Source: an uncultured Roseateles sp.
Lineage (GTDB): Bacteria; Pseudomonadota; Gammaproteobacteria; Burkholderiales; Burkholderiaceae_C
DNA: 64,000 nt
Direction: 5' to 3'
Assembly (NCBI RefSeq): GCF_945956965.1
Contig: NZ_CAMFJS010000010.1
Coordinates: 1 to 64,000, forward strand
The position numbers and the translations under genes were made by a program. Below the pieces are notes generated by a model. The model was not told the origin of the DNA. It saw only the letters and a list, made by a program, of their open reading frames with translations, and searched no databases. Below, piece after piece: positions 16,276-26,645 of the stretch. Position 1 is the stretch's first letter. Each line of letters opens with the position of its first letter.

Positions 16276-17426
16276 GTCGGCTGACGAGCTGGGTCTCGGG
16301 TCGTCAGCTGCAACGCGGCGCGGCGCTGTTGGCAGTGTCGGCATTGCTGTCGGCCTGCTCCCTCTTCGGTGGGGACAAAGCGAGCAAGCCTGCTGAGCTG
16401 GAAAAGATCACGCCCGCCATCGCTGGCCGGGTGGTCTGGAATAGCAGCCTGGACAGCGTGCAGTTCCCGCTCTCCATCGCCGCCGTGGCCGACCAGTTTG
16501 TGGTGGCCGGCACCGATGGCGTGGTGACCGCCTTGCAAGCAGCTAACGGCAAGCCCCTGTGGCGTACCGATGTGGGCCAAAAGCTCAAGGCTGGTGTGGG
16601 CAGCGATGGCCGCTTCGCTGCCGTGGTGACCCGCAACAGCGAGTTGGTGGTGCTGGAAGCGGGCCGCGTGCTTTGGCGCAAGACTTTGCTCACGCCGGTG
16701 ATCACCGCACCTCTGGTGGCCGGTGAGCGGGTGTTTGTGCTGTCGGTGGACCGCCAGGTCCTGGCCTTCGATGCGCAAGAAGGCCGCAAGCTGTGGGAAA
16801 TGCGCCGCCCGGGTGACGCATTGACGCTGGCCCAGCCCGGTGTGATCGGCGCTTACAAGGACACGCTCATCGTCGGCCAAGGCGCGCGCCTGACCGGTGT
16901 TGACCCGAACAGGGGCACTGTGCGGTGGGAGGCCAGCGTGGCGAATCCGCGTGGCACCAATGAAGTCGAACGTTTGGCTGACCTGGTCGGCCCCATGTTC
17001 CGCAGCGGCGATCTGCTCTGCGCCCGCGCCTTCCAATCGGCCGTGGGTTGCGTCAATGCCGACCGTGGCCTGGCCCAGTGGAGCCGCAATGTCGGCGGCA
17101 TCAACGGTGTTGGCGGCAGCGCTAGCCTGGTTGTTGGTGGCGACGCTTCCGATCGCCTGACCGCCTGGAATATCAATAATGGCGAAGTGCAGTGGACGGC
17201 GGAGCAATTCCTCAATCGCAAGCTCAGCGCGCCGCTGCTGCAAGCAGCCACCGTGATCGTGGGTGATTTTGAAGGCCAGGTGCATTTCCTGTCTGCCGAA
17301 ACCGGCAAGACCCAGCTGCGCCTGAGCACCGATGGCTCGCCCATCGTTGCCGCCCCCGTGGCCTTGGGGCAAACCGTGTTGGTCGCCACGCGCAAAGGCG
17401 GTTTGTACGCCTTTCGCCCTGAGTAA
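16272..17426 (+). CDS. bamB: Outer membrane protein assembly factor BamB
   Basis: Lipoprotein subunit of the BAM complex, an eight-bladed beta-propeller that supports delivery of barrel proteins to BamA. The N-terminal signal ends in the lipobox LSAC (Cys about residue 29). The rest is built of PQQ/propeller repeats such as LQAANGKPLWRTDVG, FDAQEGRKLWEMRR, VDPNRGTVRWEA and INNGEVQWTAEQF. The 384-residue length is typical. It overlaps yfgM and precedes der, the canonical order. bamA and bamD also occur in this window. Confidence 0.94.
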   Translation: MSRLTSWVSGRQLQRGAALLAVSALLSACSLFGGDKASKPAELEKITPAIAGRVVWNSSLDSVQFPLSIAAVADQFVVAGTDGVVTALQAANGKPLWRTDVGQKLKAGVGSDGRFAAVVTRNSELVVLEAGRVLWRKTLLTPVITAPLVAGERVFVLSVDRQVLAFDAQEGRKLWEMRRPGDALTLAQPGVIGAYKDTLIVGQGARLTGVDPNRGTVRWEASVANPRGTNEVERLADLVGPMFRSGDLLCARAFQSAVGCVNADRGLAQWSRNVGGINGVGGSASLVVGGDASDRLTAWNINNGEVQWTAEQFLNRKLSAPLLQAATVIVGDFEGQVHFLSAETGKTQLRLSTDGSPIVAAPVALGQTVLVATRKGGLYAFRPE

Positions 17427-17483
17427 GCAGGCCGGCGGCCCCCAATTTGTAGTTCAGTAGTCAACAGCAAAAAGAAGAAAAAC

Positions 17484-18824
17484 ATGAAACCTGTCATCGC
17501 ACTCGTCGGGCGCCCCAATGTGGGCAAGTCCACCCTGTTCAACCGGATGACCAAGAGCCGCGACGCCATCGTGGCCGACTTCGCCGGTTTGACCCGCGAC
17601 CGCCATTACGGCGACGGCCGCATCGGCAATCGCGAGTACATCGTGATTGATACCGGCGGCTTCGAGCCCGACAGCACGACAGGCATCGTCAAGGAAATGG
17701 CCAAGCAGACCCGCCAGGCCGTGGCCGAGGCGGATGTGGTGATTTTTGTGGTGGACGTGCGCTTGGGCTTGTCGGCGCAAGACTCCGACATCGCCCGCTA
17801 TCTGCGCCAGGCCAGCAAGCGCGTGTTCGTGGCCGTCAACAAGGCCGAGGGCATGAGCGAGTCGCCCCTGTTGGCTGAGTTCCATGAACTCGGCATGGGC
17901 ACGCCGATCCCGATTTCGGCCGCCCACGGCCAGGGCATTCGCAGCCTGCTCGACATCGTGCTGGAGCCCTTCGAGTTCGATGACGAGGAAGACGGCGAAT
18001 CCAGCGCCGCCCCGGACGGCGTGATCCGCCTGGCCGTGGCTGGCCGCCCGAATGTGGGCAAGAGCACGCTGATCAATACCTGGCTGGGTGAAGAGCGCCT
18101 GGTGGCCTTCGACATGCCCGGCACCACGCGCGATGCGATTGCCGTGCCTTTCGAGCGCAATGGCCAGCAGTTCCAGTTGGTGGACACGGCCGGTCTGCGC
18201 CGCAAGGGCAAGGTGTTTGAGGCGATCGAGAAGTTCTCGGTGGTCAAGACTCTGCAAGCGATTGCCGACGCCAATGTGGTGCTGCTGCTGATCGACGCCA
18301 CCCAAGGTGTGTCAGACCAAGACGCGCACATCGCCGGCTATGTGCTGGAAAGCGGCCGCGCGGTGGTGATCGCCATTAACAAATGGGATGCCATCGACAG
18401 CTATCAGCGCGAGTTGCTGGCACGCTCCATCGAGCAGCGCCTGGCCTTCATGAAGTTCGCACCCGTGCTGCATATCTCGGCCTTAAAGCGTCAGGGTCTG
18501 GGCCCGCTGTGGGGCGCCTTGGCCGATGCTTATTCCTCGGCCTACAAGAAGATGACCACGCCGGTGCTGACCCGCCTGATCCAAGAAGCGGTGGAGCACC
18601 AAACGCCCAAGCGCAGCGGACACTATCGTCCCAAGCTACGTTACGCCCACCAGGGCGGCATGAACCCGCCCTTGGTGATCGTGCACGGCAATTCGCTGGA
18701 AGGCGTGACCGAGGTCTACAAGCGCTACCTGGAAGGTCGCATTCGCGCCCACTACAAATTGGTCGGCACGCCGCTGCGGATCGAGATGCGTTCCTCCAAG
18801 AATCCTTTCGCGGACAAGGAGTGA
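17484..18824 (+). CDS. der: Ribosome biogenesis GTPase Der (EngA)
   Basis: Essential GTPase with two tandem G domains, needed for maturation of the 50S subunit. Each domain has its own P-loop (GRPNVGKST, near residues 8-16 and again near 185-193). Switch and G3 motifs (DTGGF; DTAGL) and G4 motifs (NKAEG; NKWD) follow, then a C-terminal KH-like domain ([19 protein letters not shown]). The 446 residues match the family. It lies just upstream of hfq, as in many beta- and gammaproteobacteria. Confidence 0.96.
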   Translation: MKPVIALVGRPNVGKSTLFNRMTKSRDAIVADFAGLTRDRHYGDGRIGNREYIVIDTGGFEPDSTTGIVKEMAKQTRQAVAEADVVIFVVDVRLGLSAQDSDIARYLRQASKRVFVAVNKAEGMSESPLLAEFHELGMGTPIPISAAHGQGIRSLLDIVLEPFEFDDEEDGESSAAPDGVIRLAVAGRPNVGKSTLINTWLGEERLVAFDMPGTTRDAIAVPFERNGQQFQLVDTAGLRRKGKVFEAIEKFSVVKTLQAIADANVVLLLIDATQGVSDQDAHIAGYVLESGRAVVIAINKWDAIDSYQRELLARSIEQRLAFMKFAPVLHISALKRQGLGPLWGALADAYSSAYKKMTTPVLTRLIQEAVEHQTPKRSGHYRPKLRYAHQGGMNPPLVIVHGNSLEGVTEVYKRYLEGRIRAHYKLVGTPLRIEMRSSKNPFADKE

Positions 18825-18932
18825 CCCCATCACCTCCTGCCCCGCCGGCAGCACTGAGGCTTACCCTGTGTTAAGGTGGAAACCGTTAGTTCGAACTCGT
18901 TTGTTTATCCCTCTCACAACACGGAGCATATC

Positions 18933-19178
18933 GTGAGCAATAAAGGCCAACTCTTGCAAGACCCCTTCCTGAACCTGCTGCGCAAGGAGCATGTTCCGGT
19001 CTCCATCTACTTGGTGAACGGCATCAAGTTGCAAGGCCACATCGAATCGTTCGACCAGTATGTGGTGCTGCTGCGCAACACCGTGACCCAGATGGTCTAC
19101 AAGCACGCCATTTCGACCGTGGTGCCAGGCCGTGCCGTGAATTTCCACACCGCTGACGCGGCCGACGACGCTGCTTGA
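18933..19178 (+). CDS. hfq: RNA chaperone Hfq
   Basis: Hexameric Sm-like protein that pairs small RNAs with mRNAs and affects RNA stability and translation. The start is a GTG preceded by ACGGAG with 6-nt spacing, giving the standard N-terminus [19 protein letters not shown] longer frame from 18876 is open but its extra 19 residues do not resemble Hfq. Sm1 ([20 protein letters not shown]) and Sm2 ([10 protein letters not shown], including the KHA motif) are intact. At 81 residues the C-terminal tail is short, as in other betaproteobacteria. Its neighbours der and hflX are typical. Confidence 0.97.
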   Translation: MSNKGQLLQDPFLNLLRKEHVPVSIYLVNGIKLQGHIESFDQYVVLLRNTVTQMVYKHAISTVVPGRAVNFHTADAADDAA

Positions 19179-19271
19179 TTCCGGCGGCCCGCCCAAGCCT
19201 GTCTCGCCTTGAATGCCGATGCCCCAGCGGGCGCCGTCACTTGATGCAAAAACAGCTGGGCGGGTTGTTTG

Positions 19272-20627
19272 ATGACTGGGCTGGCCCAAAACAAAGACAC
19301 CTTGAGTTCATCCGCTTCCACTGCTTCTTTCCCCACCGCGACGCCGCCCTCTGAGGCGGCGCGCGCCATTCTTGTCGGCGTTGATTTCGGCCGCAATGCC
19401 AAGGGTTCGACCTTTGACGCGACCCTGGACGAACTGGCCCTGCTGGCCGAATCGGCCGGCGACACACCCGTGGCCCGTGTGATCGCCAAGCGCCAGGCGC
19501 CCGATGCGGCGCTGTTTGTTGGCTCCGGCAAGGCCGATGAAATCAAGTTGCTGGTGCAGGCGCACCAGGCTCACACCGTGCTGTTCGACCAGGCGATTTC
19601 GCCCGCGCAGCAGCGCAATCTGGAGCGCGTGCTGGGCGTGCCCGTGGCCGACCGCACGGCCTTGATCTTGGAGATTTTTGCCGCCCGCGCCAAGAGCCAC
19701 GAAGGCAAGATGCAGGTGGAATTGGCCCGGCTGCAATACCTGGCCACACGCTTGGTGCGGCGCTGGAGCCACTTGGAGCGGCAAAGCGGCGGCATCGGCA
19801 TGCGCGGCGGCCCCGGTGAGGCGCAGATCGAGCTGGATCGGCGCATGATCGACGACCGCATCAAGACCATCAAGGACAAGCTCAAGAAGGTGCAGCGCCA
19901 GCGCAGCACCCAGCAGCGCGCCCGCGCCCGCAACAGCGTCTACCGTGTCTCCTTGGTGGGCTATACCAATGCGGGCAAGTCGACCTTGTTCAACGCTTTG
20001 GTGAAGGCGCGCAGCTACGCGGCCGACCAGCTCTTTGCCACACTGGACACGACCACCCGCTCGCTGTACCTGGAGCAGGCCGGCATGAGCGTGTCCCTGT
20101 CCGACACAGTGGGTTTCATTCGCGATCTGCCGCACAAACTGGTCGAGGCCTTCCGCGCCACGCTGCAGGAAGCGGCCGATGCCGATTTGCTCTTGCATGT
20201 GGTGGACGCCGCTTCGCCGAACTTGGACGAGCAAATGCGCGAGGTCGAGCGCGTGCTGGCTGAAATTGACGCCGCCGGCATTCCGCAGATCCTGGTCTAC
20301 AACAAGCAAGACATGCTGGACGACGACCAGCGCCCGCGCGAAGCCATGGATTGGCTGGAGCGGCCCGATGTGGGGCAGGGCGGCGCGGTGCGCGTGCCGC
20401 GCGTGTTTGTCAGTGCGTTGGACGGCACCGGCCTCGATATCTTGCGCGAACAAATCGTGTTGGCCATGCAGCGTGCGCCTAGCGACGCAAGCAGTGACCC
20501 CCGTGATCCGCGCGACTTGAATTTCCGCACATCTCCCCAAGCTGGCGGGATGGACTTTGATTCCGAGCACAACCCTTTGGCTGACTCCGACCCGGATGCG
20601 GCTGACCCATTCCCTACACAGGCATGA
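19272..20627 (+). CDS. hflX: GTPase HflX
   Basis: Ribosome-associated GTPase that splits and rescues stalled 70S ribosomes under heat and other stress. The N-terminal HflX domain (ALFVGSGKADEIKLL, RTALILEIFAARAKSHEGK, GGIGMRGGPGEAQIELDRR) precedes a G domain with P-loop GYTNAGKSTLFNAL, switch TLDTTTR, G3 DTVGFI and G4 NKQD. The ATG at 19272 is preferred to the TTG three bases earlier. A short acidic, Asp/Pro-rich tail ends the protein. The stop overlaps the hflK start by 4 bp, linking it to the HflKC complex. Confidence 0.94.
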   Translation: MTGLAQNKDTLSSSASTASFPTATPPSEAARAILVGVDFGRNAKGSTFDATLDELALLAESAGDTPVARVIAKRQAPDAALFVGSGKADEIKLLVQAHQAHTVLFDQAISPAQQRNLERVLGVPVADRTALILEIFAARAKSHEGKMQVELARLQYLATRLVRRWSHLERQSGGIGMRGGPGEAQIELDRRMIDDRIKTIKDKLKKVQRQRSTQQRARARNSVYRVSLVGYTNAGKSTLFNALVKARSYAADQLFATLDTTTRSLYLEQAGMSVSLSDTVGFIRDLPHKLVEAFRATLQEAADADLLLHVVDAASPNLDEQMREVERVLAEIDAAGIPQILVYNKQDMLDDDQRPREAMDWLERPDVGQGGAVRVPRVFVSALDGTGLDILREQIVLAMQRAPSDASSDPRDPRDLNFRTSPQAGGMDFDSEHNPLADSDPDAADPFPTQA

Positions 20628-21970
20628 GCATGAATACCTTTGAGCCCGTGAGCCGTGCGCGGCCGCTGACAACCACCCTGGGTGGGCAAGTCAAAGCCGT
20701 TGCACTCGCCGCCCAGGCCTTGATCGCCGGCGCCGCCTTCAAGCTGATGCCGCGTGGCTGGCAGGAAGGTCGCTTGCTGAACAATGGCCGCAATGACGGC
20801 CCGCCTGATCTCGACGAACTGTGGCGTGACTTCAACAAGAAGCTGTCCGGCATGTTCGGTGGCGGCAATGGCGGCAATGACAAGCCCGGTGGCAATAACA
20901 ACAACGGCAATAACAACCCCAACTTCCAGCCCGATATGAAGAGCGCCGGCATCGGCGCGGCGCTGATCGCGGGTGTGGTGGTGCTGGGCTGGTTGGGCAG
21001 CGGCTTCTTCATCGTGCAAGAAGGTCAGCAAGGCGTGGTCACGTCCTTCGGCAAGTACAGCAAGACGGTAGAAGCCGGCTTCCAATGGCGCCTGCCTTAC
21101 CCCTTCCAAGCGGTGGAGGTGATCTCGGTCACCCAGCTGCAGCAGGTGGAAGTGGGCCGCGCGATCGTGGTGCCTTCGTCTGGCCTGCGCGACTCGTCGA
21201 TGCTGACGCAGGACGAGAACATCGTCGACATCCGCTTCACCGTGCAGTACGTGCTGAAGAATGCGCGTGACTATCTGTTCGAAAACCGCAACCCCGATGA
21301 AGCCGTGGTGCTGGCGGCTGAATCCGCCGTGCGCGAGATCGTCGGCAAGAGCAAGATGGATTCGGTGCTTTATGAGCAGCGCGATGCCATCGCCGTCGAG
21401 CTGGTGCAATCGGTGCAGGCGCAGTTGGATCGCCTGAAGTCAGGCATCCTGGTCAAGAGCGTCAATGTGCAAAACGTGGCCCCACCCGAGCAGGTGCAGG
21501 CGGCGTTTGACGATGCCTTCAAGGCCGGCGCCGACCGCGAGCGCCTGAAGAACGAAGGCCAGGCCTATGCCAACGATGTGATTCCCAAGGCGCAAGGCAC
21601 GTCAGCGCGTTTGATGGAAGAGGCCGAGGGTTACAAGGCTCGCGTCGTGGCGCAAGCCGAAGGTGATGCGCAGCGCTTCAAGAGCGTCTTGGCCGAGTAT
21701 CAGAAGGCGCCCGCGGTGACGCGTGACCGCCTCTACATCGACACCATGCAGCAGGTCTACTCCAACGTCAGCAAGGTGATGGTGGACAGCCGCAATGGCT
21801 CCAACCTGCTGTACTTGCCGTTGGACAAGCTGATTCAGCAGACGGCCGCGGGCAATGTGACGGTGTCGCCGCCGGTGGTGGTGAGCCCCGCCACCGAGAG
21901 CCCGGCGCCCAGCACCGGCGCCAATGACCTGAGATCACGTGACGGCCTGCGTAGCCGTGACGGCCGCTGA
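20624..21970 (+). CDS. hflK: FtsH protease modulator HflK
   Basis: SPFH-family membrane protein that assembles with HflC into a cage around the FtsH protease and modulates its degradation of membrane proteins. The N-terminal region contains a Gly/Asn-rich low-complexity stretch (about residues 80-103). A membrane helix follows around residues 106-125 (GIGAALIAGVVVLGWLGSGFF), then the SPFH domain (IVQEGQQGVVTSFGKYSKTV, ENIVDIRFTVQYVL) and a helical C-terminal part. It is translationally coupled to hflX and followed by hflC at 20 bp. Confidence 0.94.
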   Translation: MSMNTFEPVSRARPLTTTLGGQVKAVALAAQALIAGAAFKLMPRGWQEGRLLNNGRNDGPPDLDELWRDFNKKLSGMFGGGNGGNDKPGGNNNNGNNNPNFQPDMKSAGIGAALIAGVVVLGWLGSGFFIVQEGQQGVVTSFGKYSKTVEAGFQWRLPYPFQAVEVISVTQLQQVEVGRAIVVPSSGLRDSSMLTQDENIVDIRFTVQYVLKNARDYLFENRNPDEAVVLAAESAVREIVGKSKMDSVLYEQRDAIAVELVQSVQAQLDRLKSGILVKSVNVQNVAPPEQVQAAFDDAFKAGADRERLKNEGQAYANDVIPKAQGTSARLMEEAEGYKARVVAQAEGDAQRFKSVLAEYQKAPAVTRDRLYIDTMQQVYSNVSKVMVDSRNGSNLLYLPLDKLIQQTAAGNVTVSPPVVVSPATESPAPSTGANDLRSRDGLRSRDGR

Positions 21971-21990
21971 TAGAGCCGGGAGATAAAGAC

Positions 21991-22890
21991 ATGAATCGTA
22001 TTGCCGCCATCGTCGCGGGTGCTCTGGTTGCTTTCATGGTGGCCAGCTCCATGCTGTTCATCCTGGACCAGCGCCAGTTTGCCGTCGTCTACTCACTCGG
22101 TGAAATCAAGGAAGTCGTCACCGAGCCTGGCCTCAAATTCAAGATGCCGCCGCCGCTGCAAAACGTGGTCTTTCTGGACCGCCGTGTGCAAACGCTGGAC
22201 AGCCCCGAGTCGCGCCCTATCTTCACCGCTGAGAAGAAGAGCTTGGTGATCGACTGGTTGGTGAAGTGGCGCGTGGCCGAGCCCCGTCAGTTCATCCGCA
22301 ACAACGGCGCCAATATGCGTAACGTTGAAAATCGACTGAGCCCGGTGGTGCAGGCGGCCTTCAACGAAGAAGTCACCAAGCGCACCGTGCTGGCCGTTTT
22401 GGCCACCGAGCGTGAGAAGGTCATGAACGATGTGCGCGCCCGCTTGGTGGACGAAGCCAAGCAGTTCGGCATTGAGATTCTGGACGTCCGCATCAAGCGC
22501 GTGGACTTCGCTGCCAACATCACGGATTCGGTCTACAACCGCATGAAGTCCGAGCGTCTGCGCGTGGCCAATGAGGCTCGTTCTACCGGTGGCGCCGAAG
22601 GCGAAAAGGTTCGCGCCGATGCCGATCGTCAGCGCGAAGTGATCGTGGCGGAAGCCTATCGCGATGCGCAAAAAATCAAGGGTGAGGGCGATGCCAAGGC
22701 CTCGGCGATCTACGCCGAATCCTTTGGCCGCGATCCGCAATTCGCCCAGTTCTATCGTTCGCTGGAAGCCTATCGCAACACCTTCCGCAACAAGTCAGAC
22801 GTGATGGTGCTGGACCCCAGCACAGACTTCTTCAAGGCCATGCGTGGTGCGGGCGCCAATGCCGCACCTGCCACTGCGCCGCGTAAATAA
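21991..22890 (+). CDS. hflC: FtsH protease modulator HflC
   Basis: Partner of HflK in the periplasm-facing HflKC complex that surrounds FtsH. It has an N-terminal membrane helix (IAAIVAGALVAFMVASSMLF), an SPFH domain (FAVVYSLGEIKEVVTEPGL) and a long helical segment rich in Arg, Glu and Ala (RMKSERLRVANEARSTGGAE) typical of HflC. The 299-residue length is typical. It starts 20 bp after hflK in the same operon. Confidence 0.95.
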   Translation: MNRIAAIVAGALVAFMVASSMLFILDQRQFAVVYSLGEIKEVVTEPGLKFKMPPPLQNVVFLDRRVQTLDSPESRPIFTAEKKSLVIDWLVKWRVAEPRQFIRNNGANMRNVENRLSPVVQAAFNEEVTKRTVLAVLATEREKVMNDVRARLVDEAKQFGIEILDVRIKRVDFAANITDSVYNRMKSERLRVANEARSTGGAEGEKVRADADRQREVIVAEAYRDAQKIKGEGDAKASAIYAESFGRDPQFAQFYRSLEAYRNTFRNKSDVMVLDPSTDFFKAMRGAGANAAPATAPRK

Positions 22891-22904
22891 GGCTTAAGCC
22901 CGAG

Positions 22905-23096
22905 GTGTCGACCGATCTGTTCTTCGGTGCCTTGGCGCTGATGTTGGTGATCGAGGGCTTGCTGCCCTTGATCAATCCGACCCTGTGGCGTCAGGTGTTC
23001 GCGCGTATGTTGGGCATGACGGACGGGCAGATTCGCTTCGTCGGTTTGTCAAGCATTTTGGTGGGAGTCCTGTTGCTGGCACTGGTCTGGCCGTGA
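22905..23096 (+). CDS. DUF2065 family small membrane protein (YjeT-like)
   Basis: A 63-residue protein with two predicted membrane helices (FFGALALMLVIEGLLPLI and FVGLSSILVGVLLLALVW) joined by a short polar loop. It matches the DUF2065/YjeT family, which is usually found just after hflC, as here. The start is a GTG 14 bp after hflC, with GAGG directly before it. No biochemical function is established. Its conserved linkage to hflKC suggests a role near the HflKC-FtsH complex, which is inference. Confidence 0.85.
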   Translation: MSTDLFFGALALMLVIEGLLPLINPTLWRQVFARMLGMTDGQIRFVGLSSILVGVLLLALVWP

Positions 23097-23114
23097 ATCT
23101 GGCCTTTGGGCCGG

Positions 23115-23120
23115 TACAAT
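23115..23120 (+). promoter_or_regulatory. Candidate -10 element (TACAAT) upstream of hisZ
   Basis: TACAAT lies 29 bp before the hisZ start in the short DUF2065-hisZ gap. No convincing -35 was found. The sequence around it (GGTACAATGCCG) resembles the other TANAAT sites seen here. Confidence 0.3.
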
Positions 23121-23149
23121 GCCGTTTTTAACCGCTGGCGAAAATTCAC

Positions 23150-24313
23150 ATGGCCTCTGCTTGGTTGCTGCCCGAGCATCTTGCTGACGTTCTGCCCTCC
23201 CAGGCGCGTCGTATCGAAGAGATGCGGCGTGAGTTGCTGGACATGGCGCGCACCTACGGCTGTGAGTTGGTCATGCCGCCGCTGCTGGAGCATCTGGAAT
23301 CGCTGCTCTCCGGCGCCGGCCATGAGCTCGATCTGAAGACCTTCAAACTGGTCGATCAGTTGTCAGGCCGCTCCTTGGGTCTGCGTGCCGACACCACCCC
23401 ACAAGTTGCGCGCATCGATGCGCATTTGCTCAACCGTGCCGGCGTGACCCGCTTGTGCTACTGCGGCCCGGTGGTGCATACCCGGCCGTCTGGCCTGCAT
23501 GCCACACGTGAGCCCCTGCAGTTCGGCGCTGAAATCTACGGCCATGCCGGCCTGGAGGCTGACCTGGAAGTGCAGGAGATGGCGCTTGAGGTTGTGCGCC
23601 GTGCCGGCTTGCAAGGCGCCGCCTTGGACTTGGGCGATGCGCGTCTGGTGCGCGGCATCTTGGGTGATGTGAAGCTCAAGCCGGCCGAATTGCAAAACCT
23701 GGTGACCGCGCTCGCCACCAAGGATGCACCGGCTGTGCAGGCCATGTCGGCGCAGTTGCCGGCCACGGTGTTGCAAGGTCTGCAAACCCTGCTGTCTTTG
23801 TACGGCGGCGTGGAGGTTTTGGAGCGCGCGCGAGCGAGCTTGCCCCCGCACCCCGAGATCACTGCGGCCTTGAATGATTTGCAATGGCTGGCCAAGCATT
23901 TGCAGCTGACGCATCCCGAGATGCGCCTGAGCTTCGATCTGGCTGACCTGACTGGCTATGCCTACTACAGCGGTGTGCGCTTTGCGCTCTATGCCCAGGG
24001 CTCCAGCGATGCCGTGCTGCGTGGTGGCCGCTACGACGAGGTGGGGGCGGTGTTCGGTCGCCGCCGTCCTGCGGTGGGCTTCAGCCTGGATTTGAAGACG
24101 CTGGTGGCCTTGACGCCCAGCAGCCCCTTGCGCGCCGCCGTGCGGGCGCCCTGGGGGGAGGATGCCAGCCTGCGTGCCGCGGTGCGTCGCCTGCGTGAGG
24201 CGGGTGAGACCGTGGTGTGCATATTGCCTGGCCATGAGCACGAAGGTGACGAATTTGATTGCGACCGCGAACTGGCGCTGGTCGACCAACAGTGGGTGGT
24301 GCGCGCGCTTTGA
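23150..24313 (+). CDS. hisZ: ATP phosphoribosyltransferase regulatory subunit HisZ
   Basis: Catalytically inactive HisRS-like protein that forms a complex with the short form of HisG and makes it histidine-sensitive in the first step of histidine biosynthesis. The class II synthetase fold is recognisable ([72 protein letters not shown]). The HisRS-specific residues and anticodon domain are altered or absent. Length is 387. It lies between the hfl operon and purA as in other Burkholderiales. Confidence 0.92.
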   Translation: MASAWLLPEHLADVLPSQARRIEEMRRELLDMARTYGCELVMPPLLEHLESLLSGAGHELDLKTFKLVDQLSGRSLGLRADTTPQVARIDAHLLNRAGVTRLCYCGPVVHTRPSGLHATREPLQFGAEIYGHAGLEADLEVQEMALEVVRRAGLQGAALDLGDARLVRGILGDVKLKPAELQNLVTALATKDAPAVQAMSAQLPATVLQGLQTLLSLYGGVEVLERARASLPPHPEITAALNDLQWLAKHLQLTHPEMRLSFDLADLTGYAYYSGVRFALYAQGSSDAVLRGGRYDEVGAVFGRRRPAVGFSLDLKTLVALTPSSPLRAAVRAPWGEDASLRAAVRRLREAGETVVCILPGHEHEGDEFDCDRELALVDQQWVVRAL

Positions 24314-24328
24314 GCGCCGCGTTGCTGA

Positions 24329-25708
<1,380 letters not shown>

Positions 25709-25743
25709 TTCGCATTCACTAGATTTACAGGAGTTCCCCCATC

Positions 25744-26265
25744 ATGTTGACCGACGACGGCAAGCACTTGTACGTGTCCTGGGATGAGTACCACATGCTC
25801 ACCGAGCGCCTGGCGCTGAAGATCCACGCCTCCGGCTGGGAGTTCGATCAGATTCTGTGTCTGGCCCGTGGCGGCATGCGCCCCGGCGACGTGCTCTCGC
25901 GCGTGTTCGATAAGCCACTGGGCATCATGTCCACCAGCTCTTACCGCGCCGAAGCCGGCACCATCCAGGGGCGCCTGGACATCGCTAAATACATCACCAT
26001 GCCCAAGGGCGAACTGGCTGGCCGCGTGCTGCTGGTGGACGACTTGGCGGATTCCGGTGTCACGCTCAAGGCCGTGGTCGAGCGCCTGCGCGGCATGCCC
26101 GCCATCAGCGAGCTGCGCTCGGCGGTGATCTGGACCAAGGGTGTGTCGAGCTACACGCCGGACTATTACGTCGAGATGCTGGATACCAGCCCCTGGATTC
26201 ACCAGCCCTTCGAGGAATACGACGATATGCGCCCGGAAGCCCTGGCCAAGAAATTCGTCGTCTGA
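25744..26265 (+). CDS. Phosphoribosyltransferase family protein
   Basis: A type I PRTase of 173 residues with the PRPP-binding motif VLLVDDLADSGVTL (about residues 97-110) and the upstream loop CLARGGMRPGDVLS. It is most like xanthine/hypoxanthine-guanine phosphoribosyltransferases, which would recycle purine bases into nucleotides. Its place directly after purA supports a purine salvage role, but the exact base cannot be read from the sequence. An AGGAG ribosome binding site precedes the ATG. A terminator follows 40 bp after the stop. Confidence 0.85.
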   Translation: MLTDDGKHLYVSWDEYHMLTERLALKIHASGWEFDQILCLARGGMRPGDVLSRVFDKPLGIMSTSSYRAEAGTIQGRLDIAKYITMPKGELAGRVLLVDDLADSGVTLKAVVERLRGMPAISELRSAVIWTKGVSSYTPDYYVEMLDTSPWIHQPFEEYDDMRPEALAKKFVV

Positions 26266-26303
26266 GCCAGAGCGCCACACGCTTTTGTTCTTCAGCAATG
26301 ACA

Positions 26304-26339
26304 AACAAGCCGACCGCACGCAAGTGCCGTCGGCTTGTT
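26304..26339 (+). terminator. Terminator after the phosphoribosyltransferase gene
   Basis: An 11-bp inverted repeat with arms AACAAGCCGAC / GTCGGCTTGTT and a 14-nt loop is followed by GTTTATT. It probably ends the purA-PRTase transcript. Its inner arms AAGCCGAC/GTCGGCTT recur in the terminator after rplI (55888-55921). Confidence 0.75.
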
Positions 26340-26416
26340 GTTTATTGCGGGGTGCTCAAGAAAAATTTTGGCCTGCATCGCTGTTTCGCCCGGCAAAGGC
26401 GCGGACACAAAGCAAA

Positions 26417-26438
26417 ATGGCCGCATGTTCGCGGCCAT
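26417..26438 (-). terminator. Hairpin downstream of tRNA-Leu (second)
   Basis: Perfect 8-bp arms ATGGCCGC / GCGGCCAT enclose a 6-nt loop. Read on the minus strand it is followed by a short T-run (TTTTGC). It lies beyond the main tRNA-Leu terminator and may be a backup terminator. Confidence 0.5.
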
Positions 26439-26454
26439 CAAAAACAGATTCGAC

Positions 26455-26489
26455 AAAAACAAAAGCCAACGCAGATGCGTTGGCTTTTG
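26455..26489 (-). terminator. Rho-independent terminator of tRNA-Leu
   Basis: A perfect 14-bp inverted repeat (CAAAAGCCAACGCA / TGCGTTGGCTTTTG) starts a few bases after the tRNA 3' end. On the minus strand it is followed by five T residues. Confidence 0.85.
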
Positions 26490-26496
26490 AAAAATT

Positions 26497-26581
<85 letters not shown>

Positions 26582-26645
26582 AAGGTTTAAAACAGCTTCT
26601 TTGCAGAAATTGTTTTAACGTTTCAGGAAAGACAAGGATTCTATC

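Noticed and set aside
18876..18932. N-terminal extension of Hfq by 19 residues
   Set aside because: The extra residues do not resemble any Hfq, whereas the GTG at 18933 has a good ribosome binding site and gives the standard N-terminus.
23150..24313. Second histidyl-tRNA synthetase
   Set aside because: The protein lacks the HisRS-specific catalytic pattern and anticodon domain, and a full hisS exists at 14.2 kb; HisZ fits better.
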